This document shows positions 54,557 through 64,000 of a stretch of 64,000 bases of DNA, in pieces; within the stretch, counting starts at the first letter, position 1; every line of letters starts with the position of its first letter. Where the stretch lies: positions 186,001 to 250,000 of the forward strand of contig CAJNDS010001114.1 of NCBI GenBank assembly GCA_905221605.1, read 5' to 3'. A program made the translations under genes and the position numbers. This stretch comes from Symbiodinium natans. Its lineage: Eukaryota > Sar > Dinophyceae > Suessiales > Symbiodiniaceae. Under the pieces are notes generated by a model. The model searched no databases, was not told the origin of the DNA, and worked only from the letters and a program-made list of their open reading frames with translations.

Positions 54557-54779
54557 GGACAACTAAGCCACTAAGCTAAACCTTAGTCGCAGTGGTCCTT
54601 CTTAAGGTGCTGGGGCTTTGGGGTGAGGAAGGTTTCGGGCATTGGGGTCTTCTGTCGTTGGGCTCAAAGTTTGGAGTGGTTGGCGCTCTTCGGGTCGCTT
54701 CAGTTGCAATTCTGCACCCCCGAAATCCAAGCGCTCCAAGCCCTGAAGCTTTCAGGCCCGCAACCCCGGAGCAAACTGG

Positions 54780-54886
54780 GGTGGAGTTGGAGTTGGGGTT
54801 TTGGGGTTGGGGTTGCGGTTGGAGTTGGGGTTGGGGTTGGGTTTTTTGGGTTGGTTGGGGGTTTTTTGGGTTGGATTAAAAGTGGG
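54780..54886 (+). repeat. GGGGTT-rich simple repeat
   Basis: GGAGTTGGGGTTTTGGGGTT-like units; G-rich on the plus strand. Confidence 0.8.
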
Positions 54887-54977
54887 GGGGTTGCGGAGCT
54901 CTCACCGACTCCTGGCTGCGCACCACTTCCAGAAGCCTCGAGCTCGTCAGCAGCTCCGGGGCTGGCCTTTAGGGCTC

Positions 54978-55203
54978 CATATGGGGTAACTATGGGTAAC
55001 CATGAGTAAATATGGGGTACATATGGGGTAAATGTGGGTAAATATGGGGTAAGTATGGGGTAAACATGGGGTAAATATGGGTAAACATGGGGTAAATATG
55101 GGTAAACATGGGGTAAATATGGGTAAATCTGGGTATATATGGGGTAAATATGGGTACATATGGGGTAAATGTGGGGTACATACGGGGTACATGTGGGGGT
55201 AAA
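54978..55203 (+). repeat. GGGTAAATATG minisatellite
   Basis: About 20 units of 10-12 bases (TATGGGTAAA / CATGGGGTAAA / TATGGGGTACA). Confidence 0.9.
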
Positions 55204-57105
55204 TCTGAAGAAAGCCCTTCCTCGTGGGTCTAGTGTTTCGGGTTTCGGGGACAGACCTCACTGAACACTGGTCAACATGACTTGGGATCTCTGAGCTGCT
55301 CCTTTTGCTTCTATAGTGCGAAGCAGAGCCCAATCTTGTGCCTGGGGGACCTGTTTCCATTCCCTTGGTTCAAACTGACGTAAGTTGGAAAGACGGCGAT
55401 GCGGCCGCAGCCTCTGACTTCTCTAGCAACACAGATCTTAAATCCCAAACCCCGAAATAGGCCGTAACCTGCCCAGTGCTCGGTAACACGTTGAAGCAAC
55501 GTCAGTGCTCACCTTTGAGACCACATCAAACCGTCACCTTTCACAGAAGCTCTGCCAACAGCCCAGAAGAAATTCCACAAACATTGTAAGCCCTGTGACC
55601 CACGACCTTGAATCCGAACTCTGATCAAAGCCACCCTCAACGCTTTAATGCAGCCGGAGCAGCTCAGAACAGTGACACTGCTGCAAATTTGGGGGTCCCT
55701 CCTGCGCCACCAAAGCTTCGAGAGTGATCAGTAGTAGTGGGACGCAGGACAGAACACGCGCAAGGATGCATTTGTTACACACGTATGGCTGCATGGGCCC
55801 ATGGTGTCAAAGCCCGCCGTGTGCGGAGCTTGCCCGTGCGGCTTGCGCAGATTTCTGCGGTCGTGTTCTGGTTTGGCATCGCGCCTGCGGTGTGGATGTG
55901 CAGGAGATCGCGCAGCTAAAAGTCTCTCAACGATACAAGCAAGCAAGCCATCGCGGATCAAGCATGTTTTCGGGATCAAGCAGGTTGCCGCACCTGTTGT
56001 TCAAGACCTTGCGCGGACCTTGGGCGGCGTTTGCGCGGACCTTGTGCGCATGTAGAGTTTTCGCACGCCTTCCCATTTCATGGTTCAGCGCCTATGGTTC
56101 TAAAGACGACAGGCCTTGCTGAGGTGCTGCCATGAGATCTGATTGAGGATCCTGGCTCAGCTGTGTCTGTGTCAGGTCCATCTGAGTGGGAGCTGCCTCG
56201 CGCTGGTCCATGGCTCCTCTTGCCCTCTACCCTCTACAGGAAAACTACAAAAAGGTTGGATTTGTGAGCCACTGATGGAAAACCTGAATTTGCCAATGCC
56301 GCACAGCTTGAAGACTCTTGGAATACTTGTCAGAAGGCTAGGAGATAGGATAAGGGGCACACCCTTGGAGATATGGACACTCTGAATGAGGTCAGTGTTT
56401 AATTTAAGTTAGGAGACCCAGAACAGGGTGCAGGAGGGTTCCCTTTTAACGGCCCCCTAATTCTACCTAGGAAGAAGGCTAGAAGCTCCTTCTCCTGCCT
56501 GATGCGCTGGATGACCGCCATGCGGGACAGCACTCCTTGGAATCTCGACATGTAGTTTTGGAAACGCTCCAGGCTATGTACCTCTTTAGAGAGTGTCTGA
56601 GGTTCGAGCTGGACTGAATGCTCCCCCCGTATGAGTGATTTTACTTTACTGTTGTGGCTGTTTGCTGTTGTGGCCAAGGGCGCGATTTCTTTTTGCTGTT
56701 GTGGGGGGGGGGGGGTGGCGCGCGTTTGTGTTTATCTGCTGTCGCGGCGGGGTAGCGTCTTTTTGCTCTCGTGGCGATGGCGCATTTTTACTGTTGCGAC
56801 GGCAGACGTTTTTATTGCCGCTGTCGTGGCTCGTCGCGACCTGGAACGTAATCCTAGCAGTACTAAAATTCAAATGGCTAGCAGTAGTAATCGTAGAAGA
56901 AATTGTAACAGCAATAACAGGAGCTGGAGCAGCAGGAGGAGGAGGAGGAGGAGTAGGAGGAGGAGGGGGTAGTAGCAGTACCAGTAGCGATAGCAGTAGT
57001 AGTCGTCGGCATTTTTGTTTTCCCACTCACTGGCTTGCCAGGGGCCTACTGGTGGCCGGGGGCTCACAGCAAAAAAAGATCCAACAGCAAAACAAAAACA
57101 CCGGT

Positions 57106-57137
<32 letters not shown>

Positions 57138-57432
57138 TGCCCTCCTCCCACAACCCCCTGCGCCGAAACTCCCAGAGCCCCAACTGTCCAGCATGATGAA
57201 GGCTGAGCGGATACGGAAAACAAAGAAAACCCCACAGATGCAAGTCTATGTTTTGCATGAAGCTTTCTGAGGCTCTCCTGGATGCCATGCTTAGTGAAGA
57301 GAGCCCTTGAAGTTGCACGTGCCGCAAAACCGCAGCTATCTATCCCGAAATCGATTTGACCGTCTTCTTTTCTCTGCGCTCGAGGATTCCAGGGTGCAGG
57401 GCGGGCGAAGGCTTTAGATGCGCTGACAGCAC
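55204..57432. other. No gene recognised; poly-C, poly-G and AGG repeats
   Basis: G run near 56,703-56,715, (AGG)n at 56,936-56,968, C30 run at 57,107-57,136. Frames of 130-210 codons here are driven by these repeats. Confidence 0.5.
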
Positions 57433-57577
57433 TACACTCCCCTTAGAGCCTTATTAAACATTCATATGGTGAATACTTTTCTTGGGCTTTATATGACTAG
57501 ACCCTAAACCATAAACCCTCAACCCTCAACCCTATGAACCCTAACAGAAAAACAACAAATCCTAAGGGGGTTATAGA
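57433..57577. repeat. MITE family C copy 3 with internal CCCTAAA-like tract
   Basis: CACTCCCCTTAGAGCCTTAT ... TTTCTTGGGCTTTATA, then CCCTAAACCATAAACCC-type sequence, then CCTAAGGGGGTTATAG. The tract sits in the middle of the element. Confidence 0.65.
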
Positions 57578-57700
57578 GCAGCCGGGCGGCGCTGCTCCCA
57601 GGGGCCATCCGGCACCAGGCACTCGTCGCTGAGAGGGTCGGGGACCTGAGCCGGTCAAACGCCGAACGTGGGGACGACTTAGCGGGTCGTTGCGTGGGGG

Positions 57701-57768
57701 AGGACCTAATATGGACCATAAGGGAAGACTACCAGGAATTCTACTAGTCATTATTCCGACCCCTATAC
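57701..57768. repeat. Dispersed repeat family G copy 3
   Basis: AGGACCTAATATGGACCATA, AGGGAAGACTACC, TTATTCCGACCCCTAT. Confidence 0.6.
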
Positions 57769-58285
57769 GACGTCGAGGTCAGGGCGCGTTGCAGGTTTTG
57801 GACTCTCGGTTTCGACCAGCGCTGTGAAGTGCCACATGCTACAAAACCTAGTGTCCTAGTGTTTGGACGCCTGACGAAGAAGCCCCCAGGGGTAATTCCT
57901 AACCGTATGGTGTCAAAATTGAGCAGAGGATATCGTTTGAATTTAAAGTTATGATACTGATAAGCGGACTCTGGATGGGCGTGTGCTGTGTATGTGGGCT
58001 GTATATTATATGTCTTGTAAACCCGTGCTTTGACAGGGCGCTCGCGCCGCCGCGGTTGGGTGAGTTTAGAGTTCGTGGTTTTATGTTGTTGGGGGGAGTT
58101 TTCATTCAACTGAGGAGTTAACCCTGCAGGATGTTTCAAGGAACCTTGTTCAAGTTGCTGAAGGATCACACTGTGACTGTCTGAGAGACCACTCCATGTA
58201 CCCCCCCCCCGGCCCCCCAACACCCAACGACTTCACCCCCTTCTAACAAAGCCAGAAACCTGCAAGCCTGCAGAGAGAAACGAGC
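57769..58285. other. No gene recognised
   Basis: A 159-codon minus frame (57,744-58,223) has no recognised domain. Confidence 0.45.
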
Positions 58286-58918
58286 AGCCCTAAACCCTAA
58301 ACCCTGAGCCCTGAACCCTGGACCCTGGACCCTAAACCCTAAACCCTAAACCCCAAGCCCTAAACCCTATGCCGTCCGGAAGGGCCCCCTTTGCACAGAG
58401 CCAGCCTTCGGGTGAAATGGCTCGTCAGCAGGACAGAGCTCCTCCCTGCGCCTCATGGTTTTCAAGCAGCTTCGGGTTCAGGTTTAGGGTTTAGGGTTTA
58501 GGGTGTAGGGTGTAGGGTGTAGGGTTTGGGGTTTAGGGGTTAGGGTTCAGGGTTTAGGGTTTGGGGTTTGGGGTTTAGGGTTTAGGGATTAGGGTTTAGG
58601 TTGGTTTGAGGCTTAGGGGTTAAGGGGTTTAGGTTGAGAGCCTCAAAGCCCTCAACCCAAAAGTTCGAATATGTTGCATGCCTTGCATAAGATTTCCGGT
58701 CTGTCAACGAGAAGACGCTGCAAACCTACACTCCCACACTGCCCCGATTTCTTGGATGTAGGGAGGGCTACAGCTAAGGACTCAGGATTGGAGCCGGCGA
58801 GTCTATCGTGGCAGCTCTGCTCTTCAGGGTTTAGGGTTTAGGGTTTTTAGGGTTTAGGGTTTAGGGTTAGGGTTTTGTGTTTAGGGTTTAGGGTTTAGAG
58901 TTTAGGGTTTAGGGAACA
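58286..58918. repeat. Telomere-like arrays, both orientations
   Basis: CCCTAAA at 58,288-58,369 (with CCCTGGA variants), TTTAGGG at 58,478-58,625 (with TGTAGGG and TTTGGGG), TTTAGGG at 58,825-58,917. Confidence 0.9.
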
Positions 58919-59285
58919 TGAAATGTCGCACTGGACAGCAAGTCAACAAATTGCTTGGGGCGCTGTAGCCATCCCTGTGACAAAGCCCTGTGGGGGATTC
59001 AGTCCCAACAGCACTCGGCAGTAGAAAAAAACAACTCGGCAGGAAGGGTACAAACCTTCAAGTCTGCACTCCAAAACCCGACCAATGCCTTCAATGCCTT
59101 CACAAAGCCTGAGGTGGCCACATAAACTTTACCATCTGCTGCAGCTGCTCAAACTCAGCCTCCTGGCCAGCGCTAGAATGTGCGCAATCTATGGCAGGCT
59201 TAAGTTTGGGGTCCAACAACCTGTGTGTTTGTGATTCGCATCCGGCGTATGTTCGTCAGCACTTCCTGAAATGCACACAATTTGA

Positions 59286-59935
59286 CATCAGGGGCTTCCG
59301 GAACAGATCAGAACAAAGCGGAGCAAGCTTGACATGTCTACTGTGAGCTTGGAGGGTTCAAGCACAACGAGGAGAAGAACAAGCGGACCCAACTTGACAT
59401 GTACCCTTTGAGCATGGGGCTTCCAAGACAAAGAAAACAAAACATGACATGTGGAGTGTGAGCTTGGGCGGCTTCTGAAGCAAAACAGAACAAAACGAAA
59501 AACACAACAACGATCCGTACATGTTGAGCTTGGAGCCTTGCAGGACAAAGTACAAAAAAAACAGCCCAAATTTGCCATGATGTACACGTTGGGCGTGGAG
59601 GATTGATTCCAGGAGAGGAAAGCAGCCTTTACACTACGAGCTTGGAGGCAACGCAGACCCGACTTGTCATGAGTACTTTCGGCTTGGGGGCTTCCAGGAA
59701 AGAGCAGAATAAAATGGACTGAACTCAACATGTCCACTTTGAGCTTGACTTTTGAGACTAGGCGGAACAAAAAGCATACCAAACTTGACCTGTACTCTAT
59801 GACTTTGGCGTCTTTTGCAACAAAGAACATGGCGGACCAAAAACATGTACGCGTTGAGATTTAAGATTTTGAACAAGAGCAGAACAAAGCCAACCAAACT
59901 TGAAATTATGTTTTTCTGCCCGCTGTGAGCACAAG
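59286..59935 (-). repeat. Degenerate ~60-80-bp minisatellite
   Basis: Units contain ACTTGACATGT, a TGAGCTTGG segment, GGCTTCCAGGA and AGCAGAACAAA; at least eight recognisable. The 180-codon minus-strand frame here is a product of the repeat. Confidence 0.8.
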
Positions 59936-61075
59936 TTCTGGGATTCTGCGAACTCGGCTATGATCACAAAGATAGTTTTTTGCAGGGTGATGTGGGGTGG
60001 GTTTTTTGGGATTCGGTCAGGTGAAGTCTGAAGCCCCCTTTTCCACTTGCTGCTTCCAAAAACTCAGGTACCGACCTCAGCTAAAAGTGGCTAAAAGTCA
60101 AAGACTCCACGAGTCTTAGAGCAAGAGCGCGAAGAACCCAGGAAGTCAAGCCCGGCCAGTTCCACTCAAAACCTCTCTCAGGCTCGTTACGCATACGCGC
60201 GCAGACCCAAAGACAGGATGAGGGCCAAGCACGTCAGCCAATGTTTCAGCCCAGGCTCCATGTTATGGCAGCCTAAAAAAGGGGAAGGAGCAGGGGAATG
60301 CGCCTTCATATGCGCTTAATGTCCTTTGCACTTTCTAAATCAAGCTGCGACGCTGCCTAAAAAAAGATCCCTGGCCTTGACGCTCGTTATTCTGCAGCTG
60401 CGGACCTCCCTTTCGAAGTCCTGCCCAGCGACACTGCTCCGGGACTGCTGCACTCAGACTCCACGTACTTAGAACTCCTTTCAACAAGCTGGGCCAATCT
60501 TCCATGCTTTTTGCTCCATAATATACTCATTGGTGCTGATGTGTTACTTGCTCAGGGTTTAGGGGGTGGACAATCTGATCAGCTGATACACCTTGGCATC
60601 AAATGACATCATGGAGGAAAGATTCGGCTGAGCGTCCTCGGCGGTCAGAAAGCCTTCTGCCACGTACTTCGCAGACGCGAGGACCAGGGCTATGGCCCGA
60701 TGTTGGGGCACCAGATCCTGAAACCCTTGAACTTGCCTAAGCCCGCAACTCCTGCGTGTCATCGGAAGCCCGGAACCCCCCCCCCCCCCGCCCCCCCCAA
60801 GGCTCAGAAGCACACGCTTGAAATGAATTAAAAAGCTATAGTTTCTTGACCTCGAGGGTGTTCTGAATGCGGGGTTCGGGCTTCAGTGTCTGGATGTTGG
60901 GTTCGGGGCGCACCTGGTGGCATAAGGGATTGACTCCGGACGCTCCTGTGGTGAAACTTGGAACACTCCTCACCCTGTCAGCTCTGAAAGTTCAGGCACT
61001 GTGTCTGCCGGAAGCAAGAACCGACACTTCTACAAGCTCACTTGTTGTTGCTACAGGTCAAGTTCTGAGGTCGAC
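59936..61075. other. No gene recognised
   Basis: C-rich run at 60,777-60,798; short frames only. Confidence 0.5.
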
Positions 61076-61173
61076 CTAAACCCTAAACCCTAAACCCAAA
61101 ACCCTAAACCCCAAACCCCAAACCCCAAACCCCAAACCCTAAACCCGAAACCCTAAACCCTAAACCCTAAACC
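61076..61173. repeat. CCCTAAA / CCCCAAA array
   Basis: Fourteen heptamers, five CCCCAAA in a row. Confidence 0.9.
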
Positions 61174-61269
61174 CAGAACCGGACATCCCCCCCGGTAAGA
61201 GCTCCAAGGCGCAGGTTCCGGGTCGCTGCTGGCGACGCCTCGCGGACAACCCAGCAACGAGGGCTTAGA

Positions 61270-61475
61270 GAGTGTTAGGGCGTTTAGGGTGTGCCTAGGG
61301 TGTGGCTAGGGTGTGTTAGGGTGTGTTTAGGGTGTGCTAGGGTGCGTTAGGGTGTGTTTGGGTGTTTAATTAGGGGGTTTTGGGGGTTTATAGGATGATT
61401 TTGGGTTTATTTAGGGTTCATAGGGTTCATCGGGGTCTGTAGGGTTTATAGGGTCTTGGGTTTGTAGGGTTTAAG
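61270..61475 (+). repeat. Degenerate GTGTTAGGGTGTG repeat
   Basis: Ten or more units of TTAGGGTGTG / TAGGGTTTAT type, probably derived from TTTAGGG. Confidence 0.8.
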
Positions 61476-62166
61476 AGTGGTGTCTGCCAAGGGGTCAGAG
61501 TGGTGAGGTTCGAGGTTCAGCCCCTCTTCTCAAGATTTGGGGCCTCTACTTCCAAGGCGCACAGGGAGTGTTAAGGGGTGGAGGCATTCTGAGGTTTTGG
61601 GCCCTGTTTAACCAGGGCTCGGGGTCCACACAACTCTCGAGCTCTTCAACAGTACAGAGAGCTCTTAAGATGAGGAGCTTCCAATACTGGGCAGTGTCTG
61701 CCAGGGGGAGCACTTAAGAAAGCCTCTGGTGCTTGAAGCCGGCATTCTCGGCTTAGTGGTAGAGGAGGTTCGGGGTTTCGGTCCGGGCTTCTGCACAACT
61801 TCAGGGTTTTCAAAATCTTCCCGGAACCTGCTAAGTGTCTTGGAGCTTGTCTTGTTGGTCCTGGTGGGAGAATTCCAGGCTGGGGTCTAAGGTGCTCCAT
61901 GTTCAAGAGGTGCCGAGGGTTCACCCTAAACCCTAAACCCTAAACCCTAAACCCTAAACCCTAATCATCCAGGGCACCGAGAGCATCGCTCTCAGGCTCC
62001 TCCAGGGTCTCCAGGCTATCGTCCTCGCCCTCGCCCTCAGGGAGTTCCTTGACCAAGTTTAGGGTTCAGGGTTTAATTAAAGCCCTAAACCCTAAACCCT
62101 AAACCCTAAACCCTAAACCCTAAACCCTTCATCAGCTACTTGCTAGCCGAGGAACCGTATTCTGAT
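61476..62166. other. No gene recognised; two short arrays
   Basis: CCCTAAA at 61,924-61,963 and 62,086-62,127. Confidence 0.55.
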
Positions 62167-62243
62167 AAGGGTACCCTTATTTGGGTTGGCTACTTTATAA
62201 GGGAACCTTGAACAAAAAAGGGACAAGGGTACCACTGGCCTAC
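62167..62243. repeat. Dispersed repeat family F copy 2
   Basis: AAGGGTACCCTTATTTGGGT ... TTTATAAGGGAACCTTGAAC ... ACAAGGGTACCAC; ~80% like 37,041-37,121. Confidence 0.75.
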
Positions 62244-63114
62244 CAAGGCTACCAGCCGGGATACAAGCAAATGGCCTTTGCCTTCAAGACTCAAGCCCTT
62301 ACAAGGCATGTCTGGACAGCTTGCGCATGTATTGTGTGTGTGTGACCCGCGCACGCTGAGTCTTTACGGCTTTCGGATGCTCCTGCTCAAGCGTGCGGAT
62401 GCTCCCGCAATCTCTGCAACAAAATGATCTCAAGTCAGAATGCAGACGACAGAAAAAACCTGCGACATGAGGCTTCACCGCCTTCGCCCACCATCAATTC
62501 ACCCTCAAAACACCGTTCAAACCAAGAGCTGATCGGAAGCCCCCATCGACTGCTATCATATCGTATATTCCTTGCGCCCCAGACATCGGGCCCCTGATTT
62601 AGATCAACCCTAAACCCTAAACCCTCGTTCAAGGACTCAAGCTCCAACGCTCGAAGGCCGCTAAGGGTCCGGTGGCAGCTCCGTGTTCTGTGGCGCTAGA
62701 GCTTCCACAAGCCTCGGCGGCCTCGGCATCTTAATGCTCCACACCTCCCCAGGGTTAGTTGGGTTATTAGGGTTTAGGGCTTAGGGCTTAGGGTTTAGGG
62801 CAGAATTTCAGCTCATGAGCTTCGGTTTCAGGGCTCGAGGACAGACATGTTCCTAGTGTATTCGGATTGGCAAGTCTTAGGGCTTGGCTTAGGGTCGCCT
62901 CGTAAAGATGCAATGCACCCTTGAAGAACGGCGCCCGCGGCCCTCATGCACTTGCTCGTTAGTAGTTACTGCGGTTTAGGGTTTAGGTCCTCAAGCGCTT
63001 GTTCGTTAGTCGTTACTGCTGCGACTACAGGCTACAGCCCGCCAGGGAGGCTCTGCCCCCACCATGCGATGCCGAGGCACCAACCATCACATGCGAAACC
63101 CGAAACCCGAAACC
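62244..63114. other. No gene recognised
   Basis: Short telomere-like block at 62,767-62,800; two copies of a CGTTAGTAGTTACTGC / CGTTAGTCGTTACTGC segment at ~62,957 and 63,004. Confidence 0.5.
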
Positions 63115-63207
63115 CGAAACCCAAAACCCTAAAACTAAACCCTAAACCCTAAACCCTAAACCCTAAACCCTAAACCCTAAACCCTAAACCCCAAACCCTA
63201 AACCCTA
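63115..63207. repeat. CCCTAAA array
   Basis: Preceded by CCCGAAA variants (63,098-63,120). Confidence 0.9.
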
Positions 63208-63666
63208 CGGCATGACATTGCCGGTACAGATTTGCACGAAAAGCCTTTGTGAAGCATGCATCTTTTGTCGAAGCTGCGTCAACATGTAGGACTTGATGCA
63301 GTACCCTCGGATGGTCAGGAAGACATGCCATTGCTGGCTATAGGGTCTAAAGAATATTGGACTTGTGGGCGACACACGGGCTCCCCAGAACATGCAATGC
63401 TAACGAAAAGAAGTTGCGCGGCTTGTACGCGGAGCGGGGGCTACGCTTCAAGGATCAAGCAATTACAAGTACTTCCGTCTCAAGAAACGCTTCAGGGTGT
63501 TGATCTCTGACTGATTGCAGGCTGCAAAAGCCTCTTACCAAAGAGAAGCCAAACCCAAACACTCCATCTAAAATGCGCCATCTCTCCATCGAGCTGCATG
63601 GTCGGAAAGGATGCCGCCGTTTTGGAACATTTGAGAAGTTTCCCAAAGTTTCCTATGTGTTTATAA
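63208..63666. other. No gene recognised
   Basis: Short frames only. Confidence 0.5.
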
Positions 63667-63775
63667 CCCTAAGGGTCCATGTACCTTTATGGCATAAACT
63701 CGGGCCCTAAAGCTGCTATATAGGGACCCCTTTAAGGTCCACGCATATTACTGTATAGGTACCTGGACCCTTTGG
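63667..63775. repeat. MITE family A copy 5, full length without array
   Basis: CCCTAAGGGTCCATGTACCT ... GGGCCCTAAAGCTGCTATAT ... AGGGACCCCTTTAAGGTCC ... ACTGTATAGGTACCTGGACC. It serves as the empty form against which copies 2 and 4 can be compared. Confidence 0.8.
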
Positions 63776-63897
63776 ATAATGGATCTGTAAGGTGAGGCTT
63801 GCGCAGGCTTTCTAGGATGTCCGGTGCTGTGTCCATAGCCGTGCTCTCATGGTGATTTTTGGTCGAACAGTTGAGGGCTTCCCCATGTTTCTCCAGG

Positions 63898-63968
63898 TTC
63901 AGGGTTTAGGGTTTAGGGTTCAGGTTTCAGGGTTCAGGGTTTAGGGTTTAGGGTTTAGGGTTTAGGGC
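63898..63968 (+). repeat. TTTAGGG array
   Basis: Ten units with TTCAGGG variants at the start. Confidence 0.9.
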
Positions 63969-64000
63969 TTGCAGTGCGACTCGTTTCTTCCCGATGCAGC

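Noticed and set aside
56635-57270. 211-codon plus-strand frame
   Set aside because: Composed of Gly/Ser/Pro runs from G, AGG, AGT and C repeats; no domain.
61739-61800. tRNA-like stretch with TTAGTGGTAGAGG and GGTTCGGGG
   Set aside because: A-box and B-box-like pieces are too close together and no acceptor stem can be paired.
5733-63968. Window as a chromosome end
   Set aside because: Arrays are short, in both orientations and spread over the whole window; none is terminal.

Overview
This is nuclear DNA from a eukaryote, most likely a dinoflagellate (Symbiodiniaceae or a relative; taxonomy is inferred). The grounds are: a Copia-type retrotransposon whose pol has a methyltransferase-like insert ahead of the integrase, an architecture I associate with dinoflagellate Copia elements; IS1595/Merlin-type and MULE-type transposases; a probable GC-AG intron; and dispersed arrays of the TTTAGGG telomere heptamer on both strands. 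I recognise no bacterial operon, rRNA, tRNA or housekeeping gene. Nearly every convincing coding region belongs to one of three mobile elements, all reading on the minus strand.

Layout. (1) 1-5.7 kb: the 5' part of a Copia LTR retrotransposon (gag with CCCH and CCHC fingers, two successive aspartic-protease motifs, methyltransferase-like domain, D,D35E integrase), cut by the left window edge before reverse transcriptase; a primer-binding site resembling the anticodon region of tRNA-Met lies just before gag. (2) 5.7-11.4 kb: gene-poor DNA with TTTAGGG/CCCTAAA arrays. (3) 11,424-16,450: a complete ~5.03-kb DNA transposon with ~26-bp terminal inverted repeats inside a TA microsatellite. It carries an IS1595/Merlin-like transposase, a P-loop (SF3/Rep-like) ATPase and a Ser-rich protein; 19-bp iteron-like repeats built on TGCTTATAAGCA stand before the last two genes. 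(4) 16.5-27.3 kb: gene-poor DNA with MITE-like palindromes, telomere-like arrays and a 77-nt poly-C tract. (5) 27,336-36,025: a ~8.7-kb composite MULE whose ends are inverted arrays of a hairpin-forming ~85-bp satellite. Inside are a MULE transposase in pieces (zinc finger, DDE core, SWIM finger), an OTU-type cysteine protease, and a protein combining an HMG box, Cys-rich zinc motif and H3-like histone fold. (6) 36-64 kb: gene-poor DNA with a 113-bp tandem repeat, minisatellites, several MITE families, many telomere-like arrays and one unrecognised ~250-codon reading frame (42.0-42.75 kb) between two arrays.

How it fits together. The transposon interiors contain no telomere-like arrays while the DNA between them is full of them, so the elements are probably younger than the arrays. 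Three MITE copies carry CCCTAAA-type tracts internally, two of them at the same position, suggesting that some arrays spread with, or are seeded by, small transposons. Several frame breaks in the transposon genes fall at or beside short homopolymers, so some may be sequencing errors rather than real lesions. All annotation is from reading the sequence; no database search was possible.
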